Source of the DNA: Sphingomonas koreensis
Lineage (GTDB): Bacteria; Pseudomonadota; Alphaproteobacteria; Sphingomonadales; Sphingomonadaceae
Assembly (NCBI RefSeq): GCF_002797435.1
Contig: NZ_PGEN01000001.1
Location: 1,306,501 to 1,370,500 of the forward strand
DNA: 64,000 nt
Direction of reading: 5' to 3'
The notes beneath the pieces are model-generated. The model was not told where the DNA came from, ran no database searches, and saw only the letters and a list, made by a program, of their open reading frames with translations. The position numbers were made by a program, and so were the translations under genes. Positions 26,169-34,203 of this stretch are shown here, piece after piece. Every line of letters starts with the position of its first letter. The stretch's first letter is position 1.

Positions 26169-26894
26169 ATGACCTTTGTAGAAGGATTCCTCACCCCCGT
26201 CCCCAACGCCAACAAGGAAAAGTACACGAAGCACGCGCAGGAAGCGGTGGAACTGTTCACCAATCTCGGCGCCACCCGCTTCGTCGAAGCCTGGGGCGAC
26301 GACGTGCCCGACGGCAAGACCAACGATCTCAAAAAGGCCGTCGATTTGAAGGATGACGAGACCGTGCTGTTCAGCTGGCTCGAATATCCCGACAAGGCGA
26401 CGCGCGATGCCGCCAACCAGAAGATGATGAGCGATCCCAGCGTCGGCGAGCAGATGAAGGACATGCCCTTCGACGGCAGCCGGATGATCTTCGCCGGGTT
26501 CGACGCCTTTGTCGATGTCGGCGAAGGCACGGGCACCGGCTATGTCGATGGCTATGTCCTTCCGGTGCCGGAGGCGAACCGCGACGCCTACAAGGATATG
26601 GCCACCAAGGCCGCCGCAGTATTCCAGGACTATGGCGCGCTACGCATCGTCGAGGCCTGGGGCGAAGACATCCCTGATGGCCAGAAGACCGACTACAACC
26701 GTGCCACGCTGCGCAAGGACGGCGAGCGCGTCGTCTATAGCTGGGTCGAATGGCCCAGCAAGGAAGCACGCGACACCGCCTGGCCCAAGCTGATGGAAGA
26801 CGAGCGGATGAAGCCCGACTTCGAGAATATGCCGTTCGACGGCCAACGGATGATGTGGGGCGGCTTCGCGCCGATCCTCGACACCAAGGCCTGA
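26169..26894 (+). CDS. Tandem-duplicated DUF1428 protein
   Basis: A 241-aa protein made of two DUF1428 domains, each normally a single protein of about 117 aa. Domain one (about 1-117) has GFLTPVPNANKEKY, VEAWGDDVPDGKTNDL, FSWLEYPDKATRD and MPFDGSRMIFAGF. Domain two (about 124-241) repeats these as GYVLPVPEANRDAY, VEAWGEDIPDGQKTDY, YSWVEWPSKEARD and MPFDGQRMMWGGF. The fold is a dimeric alpha/beta barrel-like (ABM) type, so the fusion could be a covalent dimer. RBS AAGGAGAGA precedes the ATG. Function unknown. Confidence 0.9.
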   Translation: MTFVEGFLTPVPNANKEKYTKHAQEAVELFTNLGATRFVEAWGDDVPDGKTNDLKKAVDLKDDETVLFSWLEYPDKATRDAANQKMMSDPSVGEQMKDMPFDGSRMIFAGFDAFVDVGEGTGTGYVDGYVLPVPEANRDAYKDMATKAAAVFQDYGALRIVEAWGEDIPDGQKTDYNRATLRKDGERVVYSWVEWPSKEARDTAWPKLMEDERMKPDFENMPFDGQRMMWGGFAPILDTKA

Positions 26895-26914
26895 CGCACA
26901 GCCGTCCCCCGCGC

Positions 26915-26951
26915 GGGGCGGTGCCGGATATCCCTTGCCCGGCACCGCCCC
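26915..26951 (+). terminator. Strong hairpin between DUF1428 and two-domain VOC genes
   Basis: Perfect 13-bp stem GGGGCGGTGCCGG with CCGGCACCGCCCC and an 11-base loop, 20 bases after the DUF1428 stop. Only a weak pyrimidine tract follows. It may end most transcripts or protect the upstream mRNA. Confidence 0.5.
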
Positions 26952-26975
26952 GCTTCTATTTCGAGGAGTCACGCG

Positions 26976-27734
26976 ATGACCAACCCCAATGGAAGCTGGA
27001 TCTGGTACGAGTTGCTGACCACCGACGCGGACGCGGCAATCGACTTCTACAGCCAGATCATCGGCTGGACCCCCAGCAAATTCCCCGGCGGCACGATCGA
27101 CTACAACATCATGTCGGTGGGCGAGGACGGGGTCGGCGGGATCATGAAGAACCCCGCCCCTACCCCGTCCGCCTGGCTTGGCTATGTCGGCGTCGATGAC
27201 GTCGATGCGACGGTCGCGACGATCCAGTCGCTGGGCGGCAAGGTGCATGTGCCGCCGATGGACCTTCCCGGAGTCGGCCGCATGTCGATGGTTCAGGACC
27301 CGCAGGGCGCGTATTTCTATGTGATGCGCGGCGCTTCGCCCGAGGCGAGCAGGGCGTTTGGCCGGGCCGAGCTCGGCAAGGCGAGCTGGAACGAGCTCCA
27401 GACCACCGACGATGCTGCAGCGCTCGATTTCTACGGCACGCTGTTCGGCTGGGAAACCGATGGCGCGATGCCGATGCCCTGGGGCGACTACACTTTCCTC
27501 AAGGGCGGTAGCAGCGAAACGATGTGGGGCGGCGTGATGCCGCGCGAAAAGGCGGAGCATCCCGTCGCGTGGAGCTTCTACTTCCGCGTCCCCGATATCG
27601 AGGCAGCCTATGCCAAGGTGAAGGAACTCGGCGGCACGCCGGTGATGGAGCCGATGGAGGTCCCCGGCGGCGAACGCGTCTTCTTCGCCATGGACCCCCA
27701 GGGCGCCGGTTTCGGCCTGGTTGCACCGAAGTGA
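26976..27734 (+). CDS. VOC-family protein with two glyoxalase-like domains
   Basis: A 252-aa protein with two vicinal-oxygen-chelate domains (about 5-120 and 128-250). Each starts with a W..L.T.D...A..FY...FGW-type segment (WYELLTTDADAAIDFYSQIIGW; WNELQTTDDAAALDFYGTLFGW) and ends with a MVQDPQGAYFYV or MDPQGAGFGLV motif. Similar to Streptomyces hydroxylase-like VOC proteins of unknown substrate. RBS GAGGAG lies before the ATG. Last gene of the run. Confidence 0.9.
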   Translation: MTNPNGSWIWYELLTTDADAAIDFYSQIIGWTPSKFPGGTIDYNIMSVGEDGVGGIMKNPAPTPSAWLGYVGVDDVDATVATIQSLGGKVHVPPMDLPGVGRMSMVQDPQGAYFYVMRGASPEASRAFGRAELGKASWNELQTTDDAAALDFYGTLFGWETDGAMPMPWGDYTFLKGGSSETMWGGVMPREKAEHPVAWSFYFRVPDIEAAYAKVKELGGTPVMEPMEVPGGERVFFAMDPQGAGFGLVAPK

Positions 27735-27787
27735 TGCCACGACGGGCCGGGCGGATGTCGGGTGGTGACGAGGTCTGAATTTTCACC

Positions 27788-27893
27788 GTCACCCCGGCCT
27801 TGTGCCGGGGTCCACCGGGAGACGAAGCGTTGGGCAAGAGGCTCTTGCCCAACCGGTGGGGCCAAGTGGACCCCGGCACAAGGCCGGGGTGAC
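27788..27893. repeat. Nested inverted repeat (REP/BIME-like intergenic element)
   Basis: Two 28-base arms, 27788-27815 and 27866-27893, are exact reverse complements of each other (GTCACCCCGGCCTTGTGCCG at the start of the first). Each arm also folds on itself. Between them a second perfect hairpin has arms at 27829-27840 and 27842-27853. The arm sequence recurs singly at 36733-36760 and in variant form at 13186-13212. Confidence 0.8.
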
Positions 27894-27968
27894 GACGTGA
27901 GATGAATGAAGCAGATGGAATCCTGACCGTACGGTTCAAACTACGTCACAACAGGATGCCCAGCCATC

Positions 27969-28001
27969 TTGACAAAATCTCCTATTGTGATAGTAGGAGA
28001 T
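27969..28001 (+). promoter_or_regulatory. Promoter with operator-like dyad before the GRDP-like gene
   Basis: A TTGACA -35-like element lies at 27969-27974. A near-perfect dyad at 27977-28001 (half-site ATCTCCTA with TAGGAGAT, centre near 27989) overlaps the expected -10 region and the AGGAGA ribosome site of the ATG at 28005. A repressor bound here would block both transcription and possibly translation. Confidence 0.5.
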
Positions 28002-28004
28002 CAG

Positions 28005-28586
28005 ATGCGTGAAGCGGACACAGTCCCCGCCTCAACCGCCGGACACCCGGTCTGGCAACGGATTTCCAGTTACCAATTCGGTCCCCCGGACGCCGCGCTG
28101 CCCTTCGCCGCGCGGCTCGCGCGTGAGAATGGCTGGAGCGCCGCCAGGACGGAACGCGTGATCGAGGAATATCGCCGCTTCGCCTTCCTCGCCGCAACCG
28201 GCGAAGCCCAGGTCACCCCGCCCGACGCGGTCGATCAGGTCTGGCATCTCCACCTCACCTATACCCGCGACTATTGGGAGCGCTTCTGCCCCGATATACT
28301 GGGCAAGCCGCTCCATCACGGACCCACGGCTGGCGGTCCGGACGAGCGCAACCGCTTCTTCGCGCAATATGCCGATACGCTTGCCCGCTACGAGGCCGCG
28401 TTCGGCGCTCCGCCCCCTTCCGACATCTGGCCATCCGCCGCACAGCGGCTGCTGGACGATCCCCGCGCGCGGCGGGTGCATCCGCGCGACGCGATCCTCC
28501 TTTCGCGCCCGCAGGCCGCGCTGCTCCTGCTGGCGTTCATCGGGCTTTTCGCGTTCGCGCTCTTTCTGTGGGTTCAGCATGGCTGA
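28005..28586 (+). CDS. GRDP-like protein with C-terminal membrane anchor
   Basis: A 193-aa protein. Residues about 15-140 resemble the GRDP-like domain (PF07173 type): an FAARLARENGWS region, then the signature VDQVWHLHLTYTRDYW with a Cys and a paired His (FCPDILGKPLHH). A hydrophobic helix near the C-terminus (about 168-190) would anchor it with a short tail. The ATG at 28005 follows AGGAGA; the upstream TTG at 27969 is part of the promoter. It is followed 49 bases later by a TIGR04222-type gene, with which it probably works. Confidence 0.7.
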   Translation: MREADTVPASTAGHPVWQRISSYQFGPPDAALPFAARLARENGWSAARTERVIEEYRRFAFLAATGEAQVTPPDAVDQVWHLHLTYTRDYWERFCPDILGKPLHHGPTAGGPDERNRFFAQYADTLARYEAAFGAPPPSDIWPSAAQRLLDDPRARRVHPRDAILLSRPQAALLLLAFIGLFAFALFLWVQHG

Positions 28587-28635
28587 ACCCCGCACCGGTT
28601 CGGCATCGCCGAACCAACCAAAGGAGTAACCTCCC

Positions 28636-29463
28636 ATGTCTCTCGGCCCCTTCGACTGGACCGGCGGACCCTTTCTCATCCTCTACCTGGTCCTGCTGGT
28701 GACCGTGGTGATCGCGGGGGTGATGATCCCCGCCTGGCACCTGCCCGAAGGCCGCCGCCAGAAGGTGAGCGACCCGGACCAGCTCGCCTATCTGTCCGGC
28801 GGCCGCACCCGCTTCGCTGACAGCATCGTCGCGCGGCTGCTCGCCGGACGCGCGCTGGTGATGGACGGCAAGGACAAGCTCGACGTGCGGATGCGCAACG
28901 GCGCCAGCGCAGCGGAGAACAGCGTCCTCGCGCTCACCGCGCCGCTCGACTGGACGCGGATCGAACGGACCCTGCGCCCCACCGCCGATAGCCTTCACCA
29001 AGGCCTCCAGCGCGCCGGGCTGATGCTCACCGGCGCGGAGCGGTCGAACCTGCGCTACTGGGCGCTGCTGCCCTATCTGATGCTTCTGATGTTCGGCGCG
29101 ACCAAATGGTTCATCGGCGAGGCGCGCGAGCGGCCGATCGGCTTTCTCACCGTGCTGCTGATCGTCACTGCGATCCTCGCGCTCATCCGCGCGCTCACCA
29201 TTCCCAGGCTCACCGGTGCCGGCATCGCCGCCCTCGGTGACGCGCGCCAAGCAGCGGACCGCATCCGCCGCGCCCCACTCGCGGGCGAGGTCGGGCTGGC
29301 GGTGGCCCTGTTCGGAACCGGCGTTCTGGTCGGCTCGGAATTCGGCGCGTTTCACACGATGCGCGCCGCGAGTGGCGGCGACAGCGGCTCCTCGAGCGGA
29401 GACGGCGGCGGTGGCGATGGCGGGGGTTGCGGCGGTGGCGGATGCGGTGGCTGCGGCGGTTAG
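28636..29463 (+). CDS. TIGR04222-type membrane protein with Gly/Cys-rich tail
   Basis: A 275-aa integral membrane protein: one N-terminal helix (about 11-33), a cytoplasmic domain with DPDQLAYLSGGRTRFADSIV and a helix-rich region, two adjacent helices (about 138-180), and a further hydrophobic stretch (about 220-238). It ends in a low-complexity tail of Ser, Asp, Gly and then Gly-Gly-Cys repeats (about 245-275). This layout matches the TIGR04222 family of unknown function. It follows the GRDP-like gene. The Cys-rich tail may bind metal or be cross-linked; that is inference. Confidence 0.8.
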   Translation: MSLGPFDWTGGPFLILYLVLLVTVVIAGVMIPAWHLPEGRRQKVSDPDQLAYLSGGRTRFADSIVARLLAGRALVMDGKDKLDVRMRNGASAAENSVLALTAPLDWTRIERTLRPTADSLHQGLQRAGLMLTGAERSNLRYWALLPYLMLLMFGATKWFIGEARERPIGFLTVLLIVTAILALIRALTIPRLTGAGIAALGDARQAADRIRRAPLAGEVGLAVALFGTGVLVGSEFGAFHTMRAASGGDSGSSSGDGGGGDGGGCGGGGCGGCGG

Positions 29464-29472
29464 GCGCCCGCT

Positions 29473-30078
29473 TCAGGCAAAGGCGGGCGATGCCTTGAGC
29501 TGCTGATACGCCTCGATCACCCGTTGCAGAATCGCCTCATGGCTGCGGTCGCCGCCATTGCGGTCCGGGTGATATTTCCGCACCAGCTCCGAATAGCGGC
29601 GGCGCAGCGCGGTGCGGTCGGCATCCACCTCCAGCGCCAGCGTGCGCAGGGCCTCGCGGTCCTTGCCCGACAGCGGCTTGCCATCCTTCCGCTCGGCCGG
29701 CATCGCGTTGCGCCAGCGCGCGCCGATCGCGTCGAGCGGATCGCTGAAGTCGGCCCAGCGCGGCGGCCGGTCCGCCCCTCCGCTGGTCGCGAAGGCGCGG
29801 GTTTCGCGCTCCCACCCCGCCAGCGGCCGTTGTGCATCATGGATCTCGTCGGGGCTCATCCCGGTGAAGAAGTTGTAGCTCGAGTTGAACGCGCGGACGT
29901 GATCGAGGCAGAGCCAGCGATATTGCGGCGGCTGATCGCTGGCGCGCGCGCTGCCGAGCAGTGGCGCGCGAAACTCGCCCGGCTCGGTGCAGCCGGGTTC
30001 GGCGCACGGCCGCCCGGGCGCCTCCACTCGGCCGTGGAAACGCGTATTGGGACGATATTTGGGCGGCTGACGAGACAC
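29473..30078 (-). CDS. J-domain protein with Cys motif (CobS-neighbour type)
   Basis: A 201-aa DnaJ-like co-chaperone with its J-domain at the C-terminus: YSELVRKYHPDRNGGDRSHE carries the HPD motif that stimulates DnaK. The N-terminal half has CAEPGC and a later C in the LCLDHVRAFN segment, possibly a small zinc site, then FNSSYNFF. I place the start at GTG 30078, 5 bases after GGAG. Longer forms from an ATG at 30123 or beyond would overlap bolA. In related genomes it clusters with bolA, cobS and cobT. Confidence 0.85.
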   Translation of the reverse strand: MSRQPPKYRPNTRFHGRVEAPGRPCAEPGCTEPGEFRAPLLGSARASDQPPQYRWLCLDHVRAFNSSYNFFTGMSPDEIHDAQRPLAGWERETRAFATSGGADRPPRWADFSDPLDAIGARWRNAMPAERKDGKPLSGKDREALRTLALEVDADRTALRRRYSELVRKYHPDRNGGDRSHEAILQRVIEAYQQLKASPAFA

Positions 30079-30114
30079 TCGAACTCCGGTGGGTAAACCG
30101 CCTATATAGGCGCG

Positions 30115-30402
30115 ATGACTCATCCCGCCACCGGCTCGGCCGCCGCCGACATCACCGCCCGCCTCACCGCCACGCTCGCCCCGACGAAGCTCGACGTGAT
30201 CAACGACAGCGCCAAGCATCGCGGCCATATGGGCGATGATGGCAGCGGCGAATCGCACTTTACCGTCGTGATCGAAAGCGCCGCATTCGCCGGCAAGTCC
30301 CGCCTCGAACGCCAGCGCATGGTCAACCGGGCGCTGGGCGACATCATGGTCGAGCGCGTCCACGCCCTCGCCATCCGCGCGACCGCACCTGGCGAATCAT
30401 GA
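30115..30402 (+). CDS. bolA: BolA family protein
   Basis: A 95-aa BolA-like protein, normally a partner of monothiol glutaredoxins in Fe-S cluster handling or iron sensing. It has the KLDVINDSAKHRGHMG loop with the conserved His and the ESHFTVVIESAAFAGKSRLERQRMV-type core, then IHALAI-like ending (VHALAIRATAP). It is divergent from the J-domain gene with a TATATAGG element 12 bases upstream of the ATG. It overlaps the NUDIX gene by 4 bases. Confidence 0.93.
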   Translation: MTHPATGSAAADITARLTATLAPTKLDVINDSAKHRGHMGDDGSGESHFTVVIESAAFAGKSRLERQRMVNRALGDIMVERVHALAIRATAPGES

Positions 30403-30842
30403 GCGGACGCACACCGCGTCCCGCGTCACGCATCCTGCTGACCGATCCGGACGGGCGTGTACTGCTGTTCCGCTTCACCCCGGACGATCGTCCGCCCTTC
30501 TGGTGCACGCCCGGCGGCGCGCTCGATCCGGGCGAAAGCTATGAAGCAGCCGCTCGCCGCGAGCTGCGGGAGGAGACCGGTCTCGACCTCGATTGCGGGC
30601 CCGAAGTCGCGCGCCGCCGGGTCGAGTTCGTCACGATCGAAGGCGTCCCGGTCGATGCCGACGAACGCTATTTCGCGGTGCGCACCGAAACGACCGCGAT
30701 CGACAGCGGCGGCCATACCGATCTCGAACAGCGCGTGATGCGCGAATGGCGCTGGTTCGACCGCGCTGAGCTTCAACGGCACGACGAACCCTATTTTCCC
30801 GAGGACCTGGGGACCCTGCTCGCCCTGACGGAGGCACGATGA
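30399..30842 (+). CDS. NUDIX hydrolase
   Basis: A 147-aa pyrophosphohydrolase with an intact Nudix box: GGALDPGESYEAAARRELREETGL at about residues 43-66 (shown: Gly, Glu, Arg-Glu and Glu-Glu all present). It would hydrolyse a nucleoside diphosphate linked to another group; substrate not predictable. The ATG overlaps the bolA stop and its own stop overlaps the pirin start, so the three are co-translated. Confidence 0.92.
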   Translation: MSGRTPRPASRILLTDPDGRVLLFRFTPDDRPPFWCTPGGALDPGESYEAAARRELREETGLDLDCGPEVARRRVEFVTIEGVPVDADERYFAVRTETTAIDSGGHTDLEQRVMREWRWFDRAELQRHDEPYFPEDLGTLLALTEAR

Positions 30843-31741
30843 TGACCGACGATCTCTTCACCCAGACCATCCTGCCGACCACCCACGATCTCGGCGGGTT
30901 CAAGGTCCACCGCACCCTTCCCTCGCGCCCGCGCACGATGGTCGGCCCGTTCATCTTCTTCGACCAGATGGGGCCGGCGCATCTTGAGGTCGGCACCGGC
31001 ATCGACGTGCGCCCGCATCCGCACATCAACCTCGCCACAGTCACGTACCTGTTCGCCGGCGCGATCGACCATCGCGACAGCATCGGCACCTTCGCAACGA
31101 TCGAGCCGGGCGCGGTCAATCTCATGACCGCGGGCAACGGCATCGTCCATTCGGAACGCTCGCCCCAGTCGCAGCGCGACGCCGGCCCGGACCTTTCGGG
31201 CATCCAGACCTGGCTCGCGCTGCCGGAGCGGTTCGAGGAGATGGACCCGGCGTTCGAACATGTCGCCGCTGCCGATCTTCCCGTCGTCGACAGCGGGAAT
31301 GCCCGAGCCCGCGTCATCATGGGGTCGCTCTGGGGTGCGAGCGCACCGACCACCACCTATGCCGGCACGATCTACGCCGATATCGAGCTCGCGGCCGGCG
31401 CCAGCGTGCCGATCGACGCCGATGCCGATGAGCGCGCCATCTACCTCGCCATGGGTCAGGCCTCGCTGGACGGCTGGGAGCTGGAACCACAGACGCTCTA
31501 CGTCCTGCGCCCTGGCATCGCCGCGACGCTGCGTTCCGCGTCGGGCGGCCGTGTGATGCTGTGCGGCGGCGAGGCGTTCACGACCCCGCGCCATGTCTGG
31601 TGGAACTTCGTCTCCTCGGACCGCGACCGGATCAACCAGGCCAAGGAGGACTGGAAGGCCGGGCTGTTCCCCAAGGTGCCCGGTGACGACAAGGAATTCA
31701 TCCCGATTCCCGAAGTGCCCAAGACCGTCAGCTACCCTTGA
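30839..31741 (+). CDS. Pirin family protein
   Basis: A 300-aa bicupin. The N-terminal cupin keeps the metal ligands: RPHPHINL (two His) and later VHSE (His and Glu). The central PRTMVGPFIFFDQMGP segment is typical of pirins. These act as iron-binding quercetinase-like or regulatory proteins. It overlaps the NUDIX stop; the initiating Met could be either of two adjacent ATGs. Confidence 0.92.
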   Translation: MMTDDLFTQTILPTTHDLGGFKVHRTLPSRPRTMVGPFIFFDQMGPAHLEVGTGIDVRPHPHINLATVTYLFAGAIDHRDSIGTFATIEPGAVNLMTAGNGIVHSERSPQSQRDAGPDLSGIQTWLALPERFEEMDPAFEHVAAADLPVVDSGNARARVIMGSLWGASAPTTTYAGTIYADIELAAGASVPIDADADERAIYLAMGQASLDGWELEPQTLYVLRPGIAATLRSASGGRVMLCGGEAFTTPRHVWWNFVSSDRDRINQAKEDWKAGLFPKVPGDDKEFIPIPEVPKTVSYP

Positions 31742-31800
31742 GGGCTTGATCACGGCCTCGCGTCCCGCCATACCCTATCTTCGAAAATATGGAGAGGCAT

Positions 31801-32685
31801 ATGGCGGGTTTCGAGCTTCAGCGGATCGCATTGTCCACCGGCGTCGAGCTCGATGTCGCAACCGCCGGCGATCCCGCCGCGCCCGCGATCATCCTGCTCC
31901 ACGGTTTCCCGGAATCGCACCGCACCTGGCGCCACCAGATCCCCGAGCTGGCAAAGACCCATTTCGTCATTGCCCCCGACCAGCGCGGCTTCGCCCGCTC
32001 GTCCAAGCCCGAGGGCGCGGAGAACTACGCCCCCGACAAGACCGTGGGCGACCTGATCGCGCTCGCCGATCATTTCGGCAAGGACCGCTTCGTGCTGGTC
32101 GGCCACGACTGGGGCGGTGCGATCGCGTGGATGGCCGCGCTCCAGCACCCGAACCGGGTCGAGCGGCTGATCATCGTCAACGCCCCCCACCCCTTCGTCT
32201 TCCAGAAGTCGCTGTTCGACGACATGGAGCAGCGCGCCGCCAGCCAGTATATCCGCCTTTTCCGCAACCCCGGCCTCGAGGCGCAGCTGGAGGCGATGGG
32301 CCTTGGCACCTTCTTCGACACCACCTTCGCCCGGCACGCCAACCCCGCGCTGCTCGCGCCCGAGCGCGACGCCTATCTCGACGAATGGAGCCAGCCCGGG
32401 GCGATGACCGCGATGCTCAACTGGTATCGGGCCAGCGCGATCGTGGTCCCCGGGATGGACGAGACGCCCGAGCGCCCGGCCTTTCTCGACGGCCCCTTCC
32501 CGTCGCTGCAGATGCCGGTGCTGGTCATCTGGGGCATGGGCGACACCGCGCTGCTCCCCGTCCAGCTCGAAGGACTCGACCAGCTCGTCCCCGACCTCAA
32601 GATCGTGGAAGTCGATGCAGGCCATTTCGTCCCATGGGAGAACCCGGCGGCGGTCAACGCCGCGATCCGGGAGTGGCTACCCTAG
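31801..32685 (+). CDS. Alpha/beta hydrolase, epoxide-hydrolase-like
   Basis: A 294-aa hydrolase. The HGFPES oxyanion motif is near 34-39 and the nucleophile elbow GHDWGG places Asp103 as nucleophile. Asp rather than Ser, plus DQRGFARSSKP, is typical of epoxide hydrolases and haloalkane dehalogenases. The catalytic His lies in DAGHFVPWENP near the end. The ATG at 31801 follows GGAGAGGC; an ATG four codons upstream overlaps that site. Convergent with the DUF6157 gene, overlapping by 4 bases. Confidence 0.9.
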   Translation: MAGFELQRIALSTGVELDVATAGDPAAPAIILLHGFPESHRTWRHQIPELAKTHFVIAPDQRGFARSSKPEGAENYAPDKTVGDLIALADHFGKDRFVLVGHDWGGAIAWMAALQHPNRVERLIIVNAPHPFVFQKSLFDDMEQRAASQYIRLFRNPGLEAQLEAMGLGTFFDTTFARHANPALLAPERDAYLDEWSQPGAMTAMLNWYRASAIVVPGMDETPERPAFLDGPFPSLQMPVLVIWGMGDTALLPVQLEGLDQLVPDLKIVEVDAGHFVPWENPAAVNAAIREWLP

Positions 32686-33071
32686 CGAGCCTGACGGCTC
32701 CGCCGCATGCCCGGCGCCTTCTTCACCGCCGGGTCGGCGAGCAGCCGCGCATAGTCTTCGCTCTCCATCCCGACCAGCGCGATGCGCCCCTCGCCGTCAT
32801 GATGGACGCCCCAGCCGAACTGCTTGACCAGCGGCGACGCGCGCAGGCACGCCTGCGGCTTGGCGAAGAAGGTGTCGCGATCCTTGTCCCCGCCCCGCGC
32901 GAGATGCGCGGCGTGGAGCAAATCGTCGCTCGTCATCGCATAGGGTTTCCCCGCCAGCAGAGCGTGCTGCGCGCCCGCGACCGTTTCCGGCTTCTCGGGG
33001 GTCGTCCCCACTGTCACCGGCGTGTCGGGCGATGCGGTGATCAGCGTGTCGCGATAATTGGTCGTCTTCAT
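32682..33071 (-). CDS. DUF6157 family protein
   Basis: A 129-aa cytoplasmic protein starting MKTTNYRDTLITASPD, with KPYAMTSDDLLHAAHLARG and FFAKPQACLRASPLVKQFGWGVHHD, the conserved blocks of DUF6157. Function unknown. The ATG at 33071 overlaps the stop of the DUF2332 gene (ATGA), so the two are co-translated. The 3' end overlaps the convergent hydrolase by 4 bases. Confidence 0.85.
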   Translation of the reverse strand: MKTTNYRDTLITASPDTPVTVGTTPEKPETVAGAQHALLAGKPYAMTSDDLLHAAHLARGGDKDRDTFFAKPQACLRASPLVKQFGWGVHHDGEGRIALVGMESEDYARLLADPAVKKAPGMRRSRQAR

Positions 33072-34132
33072 GCAAGCCACTCCGCCCATGCACCATGCGG
33101 ATGCGCCTTACCCAGCAAGCGCGGTTCCGTCCCGCCCGGCCAGTAGCGCACAACCAGTTCGTGTTGCAGCGTCTCACGGTTCGCTTCCAGCATGATCCAG
33201 GCCAGCGGCCGCTCCGCGCTGGCCCTTGCGCCCGCTTCCTCCATCGCCGCGGTGATCCGCGCCCGCCTCGCATCGCCCAGATATTGCCAGACGATCGAAT
33301 GCATCAGCACGCGACTGGTCCCCGCAGCCTGCGGCCTCTCCAGCGCCGCCTCGACGAACTCGGCCGCATCGGCCTGCACCAGATCGGGCCTCCGCTCACC
33401 TGCCGACTGCGCCGAGAAATCCAGCCGTGCGAACCGCTCGACATGCTCGCGCCATACGAACGCCCGCAACCGCAACAGCTGCGCCGGATCGGTCAGGTCG
33501 ACCGGCGCGACATCGCATCCCCTGATCGACTCGAATCTCCAGCCCTCCGGCACATCCGGCGGCGCCGGGCCGCGCCAATCGGGCGCGATCCGCATCCCCG
33601 ACTCCGCTGGTCCAACTCCGACCCCGCCCAGGTCGTAGCGATAGCGATCGATCATCAGGTTGATCCCCGCGCTCGACCCGATCTCGATACACTCCCAGCG
33701 CGGCGGCAATCCCTGCCCTGCCAGCCACAGCAGCGCGGCGACATATCCCCACGACCGCCCCGCCTCATTGGTCTGCGGCGGCCCGTCCAGCCACGGTCGC
33801 AATTCCGCGTCGTGCCGCGCGATCGCTTCGCCCACCAGCCGCTCGGCATCCGCCAGCGCCGCGGGGTCGCCGTCATAGAGCGGCGCCAGCGCGGGCTCGG
33901 CTCCGCTCAGGTTCAACGCGTGCAGCCCCGCCGCCGCCCGCAAGGGCAGCGCATCGGCCATCGGCACCCCCGGCCATTCGCGGATCGTCTTCAGGAACGC
34001 GCCCGGCCCGTCCAGATTGGCCAGCATCGCCTCGACCACGCGCATCGTGATCGTGCCACCGTTCGCCCGGCAGTAATCGACCTGATTGGCAAAGGCCGCG
34101 CGCACATCGTTCGAAGTCATCCAGTCGCGCAT
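33068..34132 (-). CDS. DUF2332 family protein
   Basis: A 354-aa protein of the DUF2332 family, with an N-terminal FANQVDYCRANGGT helix region, a methyltransferase-like glycine motif (CIEIGSSAGINLMIDRYRYDLGG) near 150-170, and a later HSIVWQYL motif. The fold suggests a SAM-dependent enzyme but no substrate is known. I use the ATG at 34132 (MRDWMTSND); a start 17 codons upstream is also open. Divergent from hisG. Confidence 0.85.
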   Translation of the reverse strand: MRDWMTSNDVRAAFANQVDYCRANGGTITMRVVEAMLANLDGPGAFLKTIREWPGVPMADALPLRAAAGLHALNLSGAEPALAPLYDGDPAALADAERLVGEAIARHDAELRPWLDGPPQTNEAGRSWGYVAALLWLAGQGLPPRWECIEIGSSAGINLMIDRYRYDLGGVGVGPAESGMRIAPDWRGPAPPDVPEGWRFESIRGCDVAPVDLTDPAQLLRLRAFVWREHVERFARLDFSAQSAGERRPDLVQADAAEFVEAALERPQAAGTSRVLMHSIVWQYLGDARRARITAAMEEAGARASAERPLAWIMLEANRETLQHELVVRYWPGGTEPRLLGKAHPHGAWAEWLA

Positions 34133-34203
34133 CGCCAATGCTCCAGGCCGAATCGTGCCCGCTTGTTGCGCCCTTCCCCCCACCCAAGTAAAGGCGCGCC
34201 ACC

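Noticed and set aside
30079..30363. N-terminal extension of the J-domain protein
   Set aside because: It would run antisense through bolA; a GTG with a good ribosome site at 30078 gives a sensible start.
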